Positions 43,204 to 50,039 of a stretch of 50,039 nt of DNA are shown here, piece after piece (position 1 is the first letter of the stretch; every line of letters begins with the position of its first letter). The position numbers were made by a program, and so were the translations under genes. This DNA is from an uncultured Pelagibacteraceae bacterium (lineage in GTDB: Bacteria; Pseudomonadota; Alphaproteobacteria; Pelagibacterales; Pelagibacteraceae), in assembly GCA_902596205.1 (NCBI GenBank), contig CACJSY010000008.1, positions 1 through 50,039 of the forward strand, given 5' to 3'. The notes under the pieces were generated by a model. It did not search any database and was not told where the DNA came from. It saw only the letters and a program-made list of their open reading frames with translations.

Positions 43204-44130
43204 TTAAAGTCTCGCCCCAATTATTTGAATTACTTTAGATGACATTTCGGTTCCAGTCTCTAAGCTCTCTTTTGTAGTTTTATTATTAATTAAACCGTGC
43301 AAAAATCCTCCTGCAAATAAATCTCCCGCACCTGTCAGGTCCTTTATTTTAAGATTTTTTTTTGCAACACACTCTACAATCTTATCTTTATTTATTGCAA
43401 TTGCTCCTTTATCTCCGCGTGTGATTACAATTAATTTATTTAATTCTTTTGCAAAATTGATTACATCATCAAATTTTTTGACATCAATCAACGACATAAT
43501 TTCTTGTTCATTCGCAAAAGTTATATCTAATTTATTTTTAACTAATTCTAAAAAATGAGGTTTGTGTCTTTCCACACAAAACAAGTCTGATAATGACATA
43601 GCAACTTTATTAGAATTATTTATTGCCTTTTCAAATGCTTTTTTTGGTTCACCTTCATCCCAAAGGTAACCTTCCAAAAATAAAATTTCACAATTTTTTA
43701 TTGCACTGCCATCAATATCATTTTCATTTATTTTTCCTGCAGTTCCAAGAAAAGTTACCATTGTCCTCTCAGAATCAGGAGTAACTAATATTAAGCAAGT
43801 TCCGGTTGGCATTGATTCTTTTTTCTTTGAATAGAAGTACTTTACATTTTCTTTTCTTAGTCCCTCCTCATATTTATTACCTAAATCATCATCGCTTACT
43901 TTTCCTATAAAGCCTACTTTATTTCCCAATTGTGAGAGACCTACTATTGAGTTTGCTACAGATCCACCAGAAACAGTTTCTTCTATTTTAAGAGAAGATA
44001 GTAATTTTTTTAATTCAGCTTCATCCACAAGCTTCATTGTGCTTTTTGTTAGATTATTCTGAGTGATAAATTTGTCTTCAACTTTGCAAATTACATCAAC
44101 AATAGCATTTCCAATTCCTAAGATCTTCAT
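43204..44130 (-). CDS. PfkB-family sugar/nucleoside kinase (adenosine kinase-like)
   Basis: This 308-residue kinase has the two PfkB motifs. One is GGSVANSIVGLSQLGNKVGF with GKVSDDDLG at the N-terminus, and the other is DLTGAGDLFAGGFLHGL with the catalytic Asp and anion hole at the C-terminus. The N-terminal ILGIGNAIVDVICKV is typical of the alphaproteobacterial adenosine kinase-like subgroup. The exact substrate (adenosine, ribose or another sugar) cannot be fixed from motifs. It follows nth with no gap (44130/44131) and is the last gene of the grpE-to-pfkB run. Confidence 0.88.
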   Translation of the reverse strand: MKILGIGNAIVDVICKVEDKFITQNNLTKSTMKLVDEAELKKLLSSLKIEETVSGGSVANSIVGLSQLGNKVGFIGKVSDDDLGNKYEEGLRKENVKYFYSKKKESMPTGTCLILVTPDSERTMVTFLGTAGKINENDIDGSAIKNCEILFLEGYLWDEGEPKKAFEKAINNSNKVAMSLSDLFCVERHKPHFLELVKNKLDITFANEQEIMSLIDVKKFDDVINFAKELNKLIVITRGDKGAIAINKDKIVECVAKKNLKIKDLTGAGDLFAGGFLHGLINNKTTKESLETGTEMSSKVIQIIGARL

Positions 44131-44784
44131 TCAAGCTTTTTTCGTTTTAATGGGTTTTTTTCTATTGGGATAACAGCTTTTACAAATTTTACAAGATATT
44201 CCATAACAATCTCGGGCTTTACAATACTCTCTTCCATACCAAATTATTTGCAAGTGGAGCTTGTTCCAATATTTTTTAGGAAAAACTGACTTTAAATCTT
44301 TTTCAGTTTGCATAACGTTTTTTCCATTTGTTAAACCCCACCTTTGAGCCAGTCTATGAATATGTGTATCAACTGGAAAAGCAGGGAAGCCAAAACCTTG
44401 AGACATGACAACGCTAGCAGTCTTATGACCTACACCAGGTAATTGCTCTAATTCCTCATAAGTTTTTGGTACTTTGCCCTTATATTTTTCAACTAAAGTT
44501 TTCGATAAATAAAAAATACTTTTAGCTTTAACTCTAAATATTCCAATTCTTTTTATCAATTTCTCAATTTTTTTTCTGCCCAGTTTTACAAAATGATGAG
44601 GTTTATTATATTTAGGGTAAATATCCTTTGTAACATTATTAACATTTACATCAGTACATTGTGCTGAAAGCAAAACAGAAACTAAAAGAGTAAAAGTGTT
44701 TTTGTAATTAAGCGGTATAGGGACTTTAGGATAAGTTTTATTTAATATCCTTAAAATAATTTTAGCTTTTTCTTTATTGTTCAC
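44131..44784 (-). CDS. nth: Endonuclease III
   Basis: This 217-residue DNA glycosylase/AP lyase removes oxidised pyrimidines. The helix-hairpin-helix is LEQLPGVGHKTASVVMSQGF with the catalytic Lys, followed by PVDTHIHRLAQRWGL with the catalytic Asp. The C-terminal cysteine region is CKARDCYGISCKICKSC, whose spacing does not match the classical C-x6-C-x2-C-x5-C 4Fe-4S motif. Translation starts at GTG, overlapping dapB by four bases. Function in base excision repair is confident; the state of the metal cluster is not. Confidence 0.93.
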   Translation of the reverse strand: MNNKEKAKIILRILNKTYPKVPIPLNYKNTFTLLVSVLLSAQCTDVNVNNVTKDIYPKYNKPHHFVKLGRKKIEKLIKRIGIFRVKAKSIFYLSKTLVEKYKGKVPKTYEELEQLPGVGHKTASVVMSQGFGFPAFPVDTHIHRLAQRWGLTNGKNVMQTEKDLKSVFPKKYWNKLHLQIIWYGREYCKARDCYGISCKICKSCYPNRKKPIKTKKA

Positions 44785-45557
44785 TTAAAGTTAAGAAGAT
44801 CTCTCATAGAATAAAGACCTGCTTTTTTTGACATTAACCAGCTTGCAGCAACAAGAGCACCTTCCGAATACAAAGCTCTATCAAAAGATTCATGATTAAG
44901 TTTTATAATTTCTTTTCCACTAAAAAATCTTACTTCATGTTCACCAATCACCTTACCTTTACGGATAGAATTAAAGTTAATTTTATTAGAGTAAGGAAAA
45001 GATTTTTTATTTAAATATTTTTTACCAACTAAGTTGTAGAAATTCTTATTTTTTCCATCAGCTACACCTTTCCCCAACATTAATGCAGTTCCTGATGGAT
45101 AATCAATTTTATGCTTGTGATGCACTTCGTAAATTTTGGTTAAAAATTCATTTCCAAGAGATTTTGAGGCTATCTCGGTTAAATACATCAGCAAATTTAC
45201 TCCCAAACTCATGTTACCAGCTTTAAGGATGGGAATATTTCTAGAATAAGTTTTTATTAAATTTTCTTCTTTTTTTGAAAAACCGGTTGTCCCTATAACA
45301 ACTCTTCTTTTCAATTTAGATGCAATTTTAAGTATTTCTAATGTGCACTTAGGTACAGTAAAGTCTATTATTACGTTTGACTTTTTAAATGCATCAACAC
45401 TGTTTTTTGTTGGTATTAACCCGGCAATTTTTTTACTTATTAATCTACTTTCTGTTAAAGAAACTAATTTAAAATTTCTATTTTTTTTTGAGGATTTAAT
45501 GAGTTGTTGGCCCATTCTTCCCATACATCCTGAAATAGATATATTTATTTTTCTCAT
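44781..45557 (-). CDS. dapB: 4-hydroxy-tetrahydrodipicolinate reductase
   Basis: This 258-residue enzyme catalyses the second committed step of lysine and diaminopimelate synthesis. The nucleotide-binding motif is ISGCMGRMGQQLIKSS. VIDFTVPKCTLE, VIGTTGFS and KAGNMSLGVNLLMYL follow, and the catalytic region is VHHKHKIDYPSGTALMLG with tandem His and Lys. The length is normal. Its ATG overlaps the stop of the preceding 56-residue membrane protein by four bases, placing it in the chaperone operon. Confidence 0.96.
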   Translation of the reverse strand: MRKINISISGCMGRMGQQLIKSSKKNRNFKLVSLTESRLISKKIAGLIPTKNSVDAFKKSNVIIDFTVPKCTLEILKIASKLKRRVVIGTTGFSKKEENLIKTYSRNIPILKAGNMSLGVNLLMYLTEIASKSLGNEFLTKIYEVHHKHKIDYPSGTALMLGKGVADGKNKNFYNLVGKKYLNKKSFPYSNKINFNSIRKGKVIGEHEVRFFSGKEIIKLNHESFDRALYSEGALVAASWLMSKKAGLYSMRDLLNFK

Positions 45558-45724
45558 AAACTAATTAAATAAATGATTACAATAATAACTAATGTAATTA
45601 TAGCCCAAATAGACAAATTTCTTAAAAACTCTTTTAATTTATAATTTGTTGATAGAAAACCTGGTAAAATTAAAATTAATACTGCAATAAGAAAAATCGC
45701 AGACATTATTTGATCGGTACTCAT
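45554..45724 (-). CDS. Small two-helix membrane protein of unknown function
   Basis: This 56-codon frame on the minus strand begins MSTDQIMSAIFLIAVLILIL and has two hydrophobic helices (about residues 6-22 and 38-55) separated by a short loop with STNYKLKEFLRN. The layout recalls the membrane part of some alphaproteobacterial periplasmic protease precursors, but the similarity is only suggestive. Its stop overlaps the dapB ATG in ATGA, and it starts six bases after the dnaJ stop. Such tight coupling on both sides supports a real gene. Function is unknown. Confidence 0.65.
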   Translation of the reverse strand: MSTDQIMSAIFLIAVLILILPGFLSTNYKLKEFLRNLSIWAIITLVIIVIIYLISL

Positions 45725-45730
45725 TTTGTA

Positions 45731-46852
45731 CTAAGAATTTCTCCAAAATTTTTTGGCTTTTTCAAAAAAACTTTTAATGACAGGATCAGGTTTATTGCTT
45801 TCAATTTCATTAAATTCTTCAAGGATCTCTTTTTGTTTTTTAGTTAATGAAGTTGGTACCTGAGTATTAATTCTTATATATAAATCACCAAAAGCACTTC
45901 CTCTTAATACCGGCATCCCCTTACCTCTAAGTCTAAATTGTTTACCGTGCTGTGTGCCAGCAGGAATTTTAATTTTTGATTTACCTCCATCAATTGATGG
46001 AACTTCAACTGAAGTTCCAAGTGCAGCGTCTGTAAATGAAATAGGAAGTTCGTAGTATAAATTTTCCTCAGCTCTTTTGAAGATATCGTGATTATCTATA
46101 GATATGAACAAATATAAATCCCCGCTTGAACCACCTTTGGATCCTGCCTCACCTTTCCCAGACACTCTTATTCTAGTCCCATCGTCAACACCTTTTGGTA
46201 TTTTTACAGTTACATTTTCATTTGATTGTACTTTTCCGTTGCCACTACATTTGTTACATGGATCATTAATCATTTCACCGTATCCACTACATTGAGGACA
46301 GGTTTGTTGGACGGTAAAAAATCCTTGATTGGTTCTTACTTTACCTCTTCCAGAACAGTAGTCACATCTAACTGGCTTTGAACCTTTAGCGGCTCCACTC
46401 CCAGAGCAAGAAGAGCAAGCCTTGTAAGTTGTGTACTTAACATTTTTTTGAATACCTTTATAGGCTTCTTCCAAATCAATACTAACATCATACCTTAAAT
46501 CATTACCTCTATTGCTTGATCTTCTTGAGGAACTAACTCCACCAAAATCACTGAAAAAGTCTTCAAAAATATCTGAAAAAGATGAAGTGTCAAAACCACC
46601 AAAACCTTGTGAACCTCCACCAGCTCCCTCAAAAGCAGCATGGCCGAATTGATCATAATTAGCTTTTCTCTTCTCGTCCGAAAGAATGTGATAGGCTTCG
46701 CTTGCCTCTTTAAATTTTTCTTCTGAATTTTTATCACCTTTAGTTTTGTCTGGATGGTATTTTAGTGCAAGTTTTCTATAAGCTTTTTTAATGTCATCTT
46801 TTGATGCAGATCTTGGTACACCTAAGACATCATAACAATCTCTTTTAGCCAC
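45731..46852 (-). CDS. dnaJ: Chaperone DnaJ (Hsp40)
   Basis: This 373-residue type I J-protein stimulates DnaK. The J domain (residues 1-70) has [16 protein letters not shown] with HPD. A G/F-rich linker follows, and the zinc domain has four C-x-x-C-x-G-x-G repeats ([32 protein letters not shown]). The two beta domains follow, with [19 protein letters not shown]. Translation starts with GTG at 46852 after a good site, AAGGAGA. It lies 20 bases after dnaK. Confidence 0.97.
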   Translation of the reverse strand: MAKRDCYDVLGVPRSASKDDIKKAYRKLALKYHPDKTKGDKNSEEKFKEASEAYHILSDEKRKANYDQFGHAAFEGAGGGSQGFGGFDTSSFSDIFEDFFSDFGGVSSSRRSSNRGNDLRYDVSIDLEEAYKGIQKNVKYTTYKACSSCSGSGAAKGSKPVRCDYCSGRGKVRTNQGFFTVQQTCPQCSGYGEMINDPCNKCSGNGKVQSNENVTVKIPKGVDDGTRIRVSGKGEAGSKGGSSGDLYLFISIDNHDIFKRAEENLYYELPISFTDAALGTSVEVPSIDGGKSKIKIPAGTQHGKQFRLRGKGMPVLRGSAFGDLYIRINTQVPTSLTKKQKEILEEFNEIESNKPDPVIKSFFEKAKKFWRNS

Positions 46853-46872
46853 AGGACGTCTCCTTTATTTTC

Positions 46873-48795
46873 TTAGGCGCTTTTTTCTTTATCTTCTTCT
46901 TTTACGTCTTCAAAGTCAGCATCCACTACGTTCTCTTTGTCATTAGGTTTAGCCTTTTTTGGATCTCCAGCTTTGTTAGCTTCAGGTTTTTGTTGGCTCT
47001 TATATACTGCTTCACCTAGTTTCATAGAAACTTGTATTAAACTTTGTGTTTTCTTCTTTATATCTTCGACATCGGTTCCCTCGAGGGATTTTTTAAGATC
47101 AGCTATGCCATTTTCTATAGCTTTTTTTTCTTCAGCTGAAATCTTATCGCCATGCTCTTTTAAACTTTTTTCTGTAGAAAAAACTAAGCTATCAGCTTGA
47201 TTTCTTGCATCTACTGAGTCTCTTTTTTTCTTGTCCGCCTCTTTATTGGCTTCGGCATCTTTAACCATCTTATTAATTTCCTCATCGGACAATCCACCTG
47301 AGGCTTGTATTTGAATTTTTTGTTCCTTTCCTGTGCCTTTGTCTTTTGCAGACACATTTACAATACCATTTGCATCTATATCAAATGTAACTTCTATTTG
47401 AGGAGTTCCTCTTGCGGCAGGAGGTATCCCTACTAATTCAAAGTTTCCTAATATTTTATTGTCCGCAGCCATTTCTCTTTCACCTTGAAGCACTCTAATG
47501 GATACGGCTGGTTGGTTATCTTCTGCCGTTGAAAAAACCTGACTTTTTTTTGTAGGAATTGTAGTATTTTTCTCAATTAACTTTGTAGATACGCCGCCCA
47601 ACGTTTCAATCCCCAAAGAAAGAGGTGTTACATCTAAAAGCAAAACATCTTTAACGTCGCCTTGAAGCACACCTCCCTGTATAGCTGCTCCCATTGCAAC
47701 AACTTCATCAGGGTTTACACTTTTGTTTGGATCTTTTCCGAAAAAGTTTTTTACTGTTTCAATAATTTTTGGCATTCTCGTCATTCCTCCTACAAGAACT
47801 ACTTCGTTTATTTCAGCAGCAGAGAAGCCAGAGTCTTTTAAAGCAGTTTTACAAGGCTCGAGAGTTCTATCTACAAGTCCTTGCACTAAAGCTTCAAGCT
47901 TAGCTCTAGTAAATTTCAAATTTAAATGTTTAGGACCAGTTTTATCAGCAGTGATAAAGGGTAAATTAATCTCAGTTTGAGCTGCTGAAGAAAGTTCAAT
48001 TTTTGCTTTTTCAGCTGCTTCTTTTAATCTTTGTAGTGCAAGCTTATCAGCTTTTAAATCTATACCATTATCTTTTTTAAACTCAGCAGCTAAATATTCT
48101 ACTATTGAGTCATCAAAATCTTCACCACCTAGAAAAGTATCACCGTTTGTGGATTTTACTTCGAATACTCCATCACCAATTTCCAAAATTGATATATCAA
48201 AAGTACCACCGCCTAAATCGTAAACAGCGATTTTTTTTCCACCTTTTTTATCGAGACCATAAGCAAGAGAGGCCGCAGTCGGCTCATTAATTATTCTTAA
48301 AACTTCTAAACCAGCGATTTTTCCAGCATCTTTAGTAGCCTGTCTTTGAGAGTCGTTGAAATATGCGGGAACAGTAATAACTGCTTTCGTAACAGCTTGA
48401 CCTAAATATTTCTCGGCTGTCTCTTTCATTTTTTGTAAAACAAAAGCTGAAATTTGAGCAGGGGAATATTTTTTTCCTTTTCCCTCGACCCAAGCATCAC
48501 CATTTTCAGATTTCACAATTTTGTATGGAACTTTCGAAATATCTTTTTGAACTGAAGGGCCATCAAATTTTCTTCCAATAAGTCTTTTAGCTGCAAAAAT
48601 AGTATCACCTGCGTTTGTTACAGCCTGTCTTTTTGCTGGCTGACCTACTAACTTTTCCTCATTTTCTAAAAAAGCCACTACGGAAGGTGTCGTTCTAGCT
48701 CCCTCTGTATTTTCTAAAACTTTGGCTTGTGAGCCGTCCATAATGGCCACACATGAATTTGTTGTTCCTAAATCTATTCCAATTACTTTGCTCAT
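46873..48795 (-). CDS. dnaK: Chaperone DnaK (Hsp70)
   Basis: This 640-residue Hsp70 is full length. The ATPase domain starts [19 protein letters not shown] and includes [36 protein letters not shown] and [11 protein letters not shown]. The substrate-binding domain includes [18 protein letters not shown]. The C-terminal tail is lysine- and glutamate-rich and ends [14 protein letters not shown]. The site GAGAGGA lies nine bases before the ATG. It is flanked by grpE upstream and dnaJ downstream, so the whole Hsp70 system is in one cluster with a heat-shock-type promoter. Confidence 0.98.
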   Translation of the reverse strand: MSKVIGIDLGTTNSCVAIMDGSQAKVLENTEGARTTPSVVAFLENEEKLVGQPAKRQAVTNAGDTIFAAKRLIGRKFDGPSVQKDISKVPYKIVKSENGDAWVEGKGKKYSPAQISAFVLQKMKETAEKYLGQAVTKAVITVPAYFNDSQRQATKDAGKIAGLEVLRIINEPTAASLAYGLDKKGGKKIAVYDLGGGTFDISILEIGDGVFEVKSTNGDTFLGGEDFDDSIVEYLAAEFKKDNGIDLKADKLALQRLKEAAEKAKIELSSAAQTEINLPFITADKTGPKHLNLKFTRAKLEALVQGLVDRTLEPCKTALKDSGFSAAEINEVVLVGGMTRMPKIIETVKNFFGKDPNKSVNPDEVVAMGAAIQGGVLQGDVKDVLLLDVTPLSLGIETLGGVSTKLIEKNTTIPTKKSQVFSTAEDNQPAVSIRVLQGEREMAADNKILGNFELVGIPPAARGTPQIEVTFDIDANGIVNVSAKDKGTGKEQKIQIQASGGLSDEEINKMVKDAEANKEADKKKRDSVDARNQADSLVFSTEKSLKEHGDKISAEEKKAIENGIADLKKSLEGTDVEDIKKKTQSLIQVSMKLGEAVYKSQQKPEANKAGDPKKAKPNDKENVVDADFEDVKEEDKEKSA

Positions 48796-48816
48796 TTATA
48801 AAATCCTCTCGTAAAG

Positions 48817-48846
48817 ATATATGGGTGTTATTTCTTCATCTACAAG
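48817..48846 (-). promoter_or_regulatory. Sigma-32-type heat-shock promoter of dnaK
   Basis: On the minus strand CTTGTAG (48846-48840) and ACCCATAT (48826-48819) are separated by 13 bases. The heat-shock consensus is CTTGAAA, about 13 bases, CCCCATnT. The match is five of seven and seven of eight. It lies in the 58-base gap between grpE and dnaK, leaving a leader of about 15 bases. Confidence 0.68.
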
Positions 48847-48853
48847 GCTATTT

Positions 48854-49456
48854 TTACTCCTTTTTATCCTTATTTTCTTGATCTTTAGACGATTTTTTCT
48901 TTGCTACAGTTACCAAGACAGGTCTTAACAATCTATCTCCTAACATGTAACCACTTTGAATTTCTTGCAAGATTGAGCCCGGAGATGTTTTATCATCTTC
49001 GATTTCTGACATAGCTTGATGAAAATTTGGATCAAATTTTTTGTCGCGGACATCAATTTTTTTTATTCTATTTTTTTCAAAAATAGATATTAAGTCTTTT
49101 TCAATAATTGTAATATTTTCCAAAAATTTGTCCAAATCCTTGTTAGTCTTAAGTATTTCATCATTTTTAATAGCCTCTTTTGCTCTTTGAAGATTATCCA
49201 AGATCGATAAACTTTCCTTAGCGAAATTAAATGAACCAAATTCAAAAGCGTCTTTTATATCTTTTTCAAATCTTCTTCTTTGATTTTCAATTTCAGCTAA
49301 AGATCGTAATAATTTTTCTTCAGACTCCTGTAATTTTTCTTCTAGTGTTTTTTCAGGTACGTTTTCCTTGGCACCTATGCTTGGGGCTTTTTCACTATCT
49401 TGAGTTTCTTTAGAAACTTTTAAATCTTTATTATCATTTTCTTTTTCTTCACTCAT
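48854..49456 (-). CDS. grpE: Nucleotide exchange factor GrpE
   Basis: This 200-residue protein releases ADP from DnaK. It has a long charged N-terminal coiled coil (about residues 15-110) with EEKLLRSLAEIENQRRRFEK and LDNLQRAKEAI, and the C-terminal beta domain with GSILQEIQSGYMLGDRLLRP and VLVTVAKK. The ATG at 49456 is preferred to an adjacent in-frame TTG. It is the first gene of the chaperone cluster and is divergent from rdgB with a 44-base gap. Confidence 0.96.
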   Translation of the reverse strand: MSEEKENDNKDLKVSKETQDSEKAPSIGAKENVPEKTLEEKLQESEEKLLRSLAEIENQRRRFEKDIKDAFEFGSFNFAKESLSILDNLQRAKEAIKNDEILKTNKDLDKFLENITIIEKDLISIFEKNRIKKIDVRDKKFDPNFHQAMSEIEDDKTSPGSILQEIQSGYMLGDRLLRPVLVTVAKKKSSKDQENKDKKE

Positions 49457-49500
49457 CAAATTGCTATATAGTTAGTACTTGTTAAATTACTAGATCAAAT

Positions 49501-50039
49501 ATGAAAAAAATTTTAATAGGCACACATAATAAAGGCAAATTCAAAGAAATCGCATATTTACTACCAAAAAAATATAAGAAAATCTCACCGATATCATTAA
49601 AAATTAAAAGCCCTAAAGAGACTGGGAAATCATTTGTTTCAAACTCTAAATTGAAAGCAAAATTTTTTTCAAGGTATGTTGATTATCCCGTTATATCAGA
49701 TGACTCAGGATTAAGCATAAAGGCTCTCAAAAATCAGCCAGGTATTTTTTCAGCTAGGTTAGCAAAAAAGCATGGAAGTTTTCTCAACGCTATGAAATTT
49801 ATTATAAAAAAAATGAAAGGGAAAAAAAATAGAAAAGCTACTTTTGTTTGCAGTCTTTCTTATAAAAATAATTTTGGAAAGATCATTTCAGCAGAAGGTA
49901 AATTGAAAGGAAATATTTCTTTAAAAATTTTAGGAAAAAAAGGATTTGGTTACGATCCTATATTTATACCTAATAAATATAAGATCACTTTTGGACAAAT
50001 GCTTAAATCAAAAAAGATAAAGATGGATCATAGATTTTT
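49501..50039 (+). CDS. rdgB: RdgB/HAM1 non-canonical purine NTP pyrophosphatase, partial (3' end missing)
   Basis: An open frame of 179 codons runs to the window edge. Family signatures are KKILIGTHNKGKFKEIAYLL at the start, the metal site VISDDSGLSIKAL, the block GIFSARLAKKHG, and KGFGYDPIFIP near the end. RdgB hydrolyses ITP, dITP and XTP to keep them out of nucleic acids. The remaining C-terminal residues lie outside the window. rdgB next to grpE is a usual alphaproteobacterial arrangement. Confidence 0.95.
   Translation, partial: MKKILIGTHNKGKFKEIAYLLPKKYKKISPISLKIKSPKETGKSFVSNSKLKAKFFSRYVDYPVISDDSGLSIKALKNQPGIFSARLAKKHGSFLNAMKFIIKKMKGKKNRKATFVCSLSYKNNFGKIISAEGKLKGNISLKILGKKGFGYDPIFIPNKYKITFGQMLKSKKIKMDHRF

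Noticed and set aside
1-50039. CRISPR arrays, insertion sequences or prophage
   Set aside because: No regularly spaced repeats, transposase, integrase or phage structural genes were seen on either strand.

Overview
The window is a dense, strongly AT-rich stretch of an alphaproteobacterial chromosome. It almost certainly comes from the SAR11 clade (Pelagibacterales). The reasons are the lysine-, asparagine- and isoleucine-rich proteins, the AGA-dominated arginine codons, intergenic gaps that are mostly zero or negative, and a gene order typical of the region around the replication origin in alphaproteobacteria (hemE next to the RP001/DUF299 gene, maf-aroE-coaE-dnaQ-secB, hslVU-hisBHAFE, mnmE/mnmG/rsmG/parA/parB, grpE-dnaK-dnaJ). 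No CRISPR array, insertion sequence or rRNA was seen. One tRNA (Gly-GCC) is present.

Layout. 1-2.6 kb: the start of an unknown leftward gene, then a two-subunit sodium/solute symporter ending in a strong terminator. 2.6-7.2 kb: a small membrane protein, rpe, a heparinase II/III-like protein, purH and a pterin dehydratase. 7.2-9.3 kb: tRNA-Gly, a LON-domain protein and rho. 9.3-11.7 kb: the heme genes hemE-hemH-hemJ. 11.75-12.02 kb: the very AT-rich gap that by synteny is the best candidate for the chromosomal origin. 12.0-15.4 kb: the tightly overlapped operon DUF299-maf-aroE-coaE-dnaQ. 15.4-19.3 kb: secB, fxsA, a Tim44-like gene, smr and hslVU. 19.3-23.2 kb: the hisB-H-A-F-E operon running into HIT and GNAT genes. 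23.2-28.3 kb: lolA, ftsK, a UbiH-like monooxygenase and mnmE.

28.3-30.9 kb is the only clearly accessory segment. Three unfamiliar genes separate mnmE from mnmG, which are neighbours in many relatives. They are an HTH-like protein with a coiled-coil tail, a small acidic protein, and a protein with a C-terminal GIY-YIG nuclease domain. The segment has phased TTTACCGA repeats in front, a structured RNA-like spacer inside and a GC-rich hairpin at the end. It is the best candidate here for an undescribed system.

30.9-35 kb: mnmG, rsmG (carrying two parS-like palindromes), parA and parB. 35-39.5 kb: DUF3576-leuS-lptE-holA on the minus strand. 39.5-40.8 kb: a porin with a long leader and a strong terminator. 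40.8-43.2 kb: two head-to-head gene pairs with no intergenic space (ThiE-like/YggS and L,D-transpeptidase/winged-helix regulator), followed by a 35-codon ArfA-like gene. 43.2-49.5 kb: one long minus-strand cluster grpE-dnaK-dnaJ-small membrane protein-dapB-nth-pfkB, with a heat-shock-type promoter before dnaK. The window ends inside rdgB.

The genes combine chromosome maintenance near the origin (ParAB/parS, FtsK, HolA, DnaQ), protein quality control (DnaK system, HslVU, SecB, LolA), biosynthesis (heme, histidine, purine, lysine, shikimate, CoA) and tRNA modification (MnmE/MnmG).
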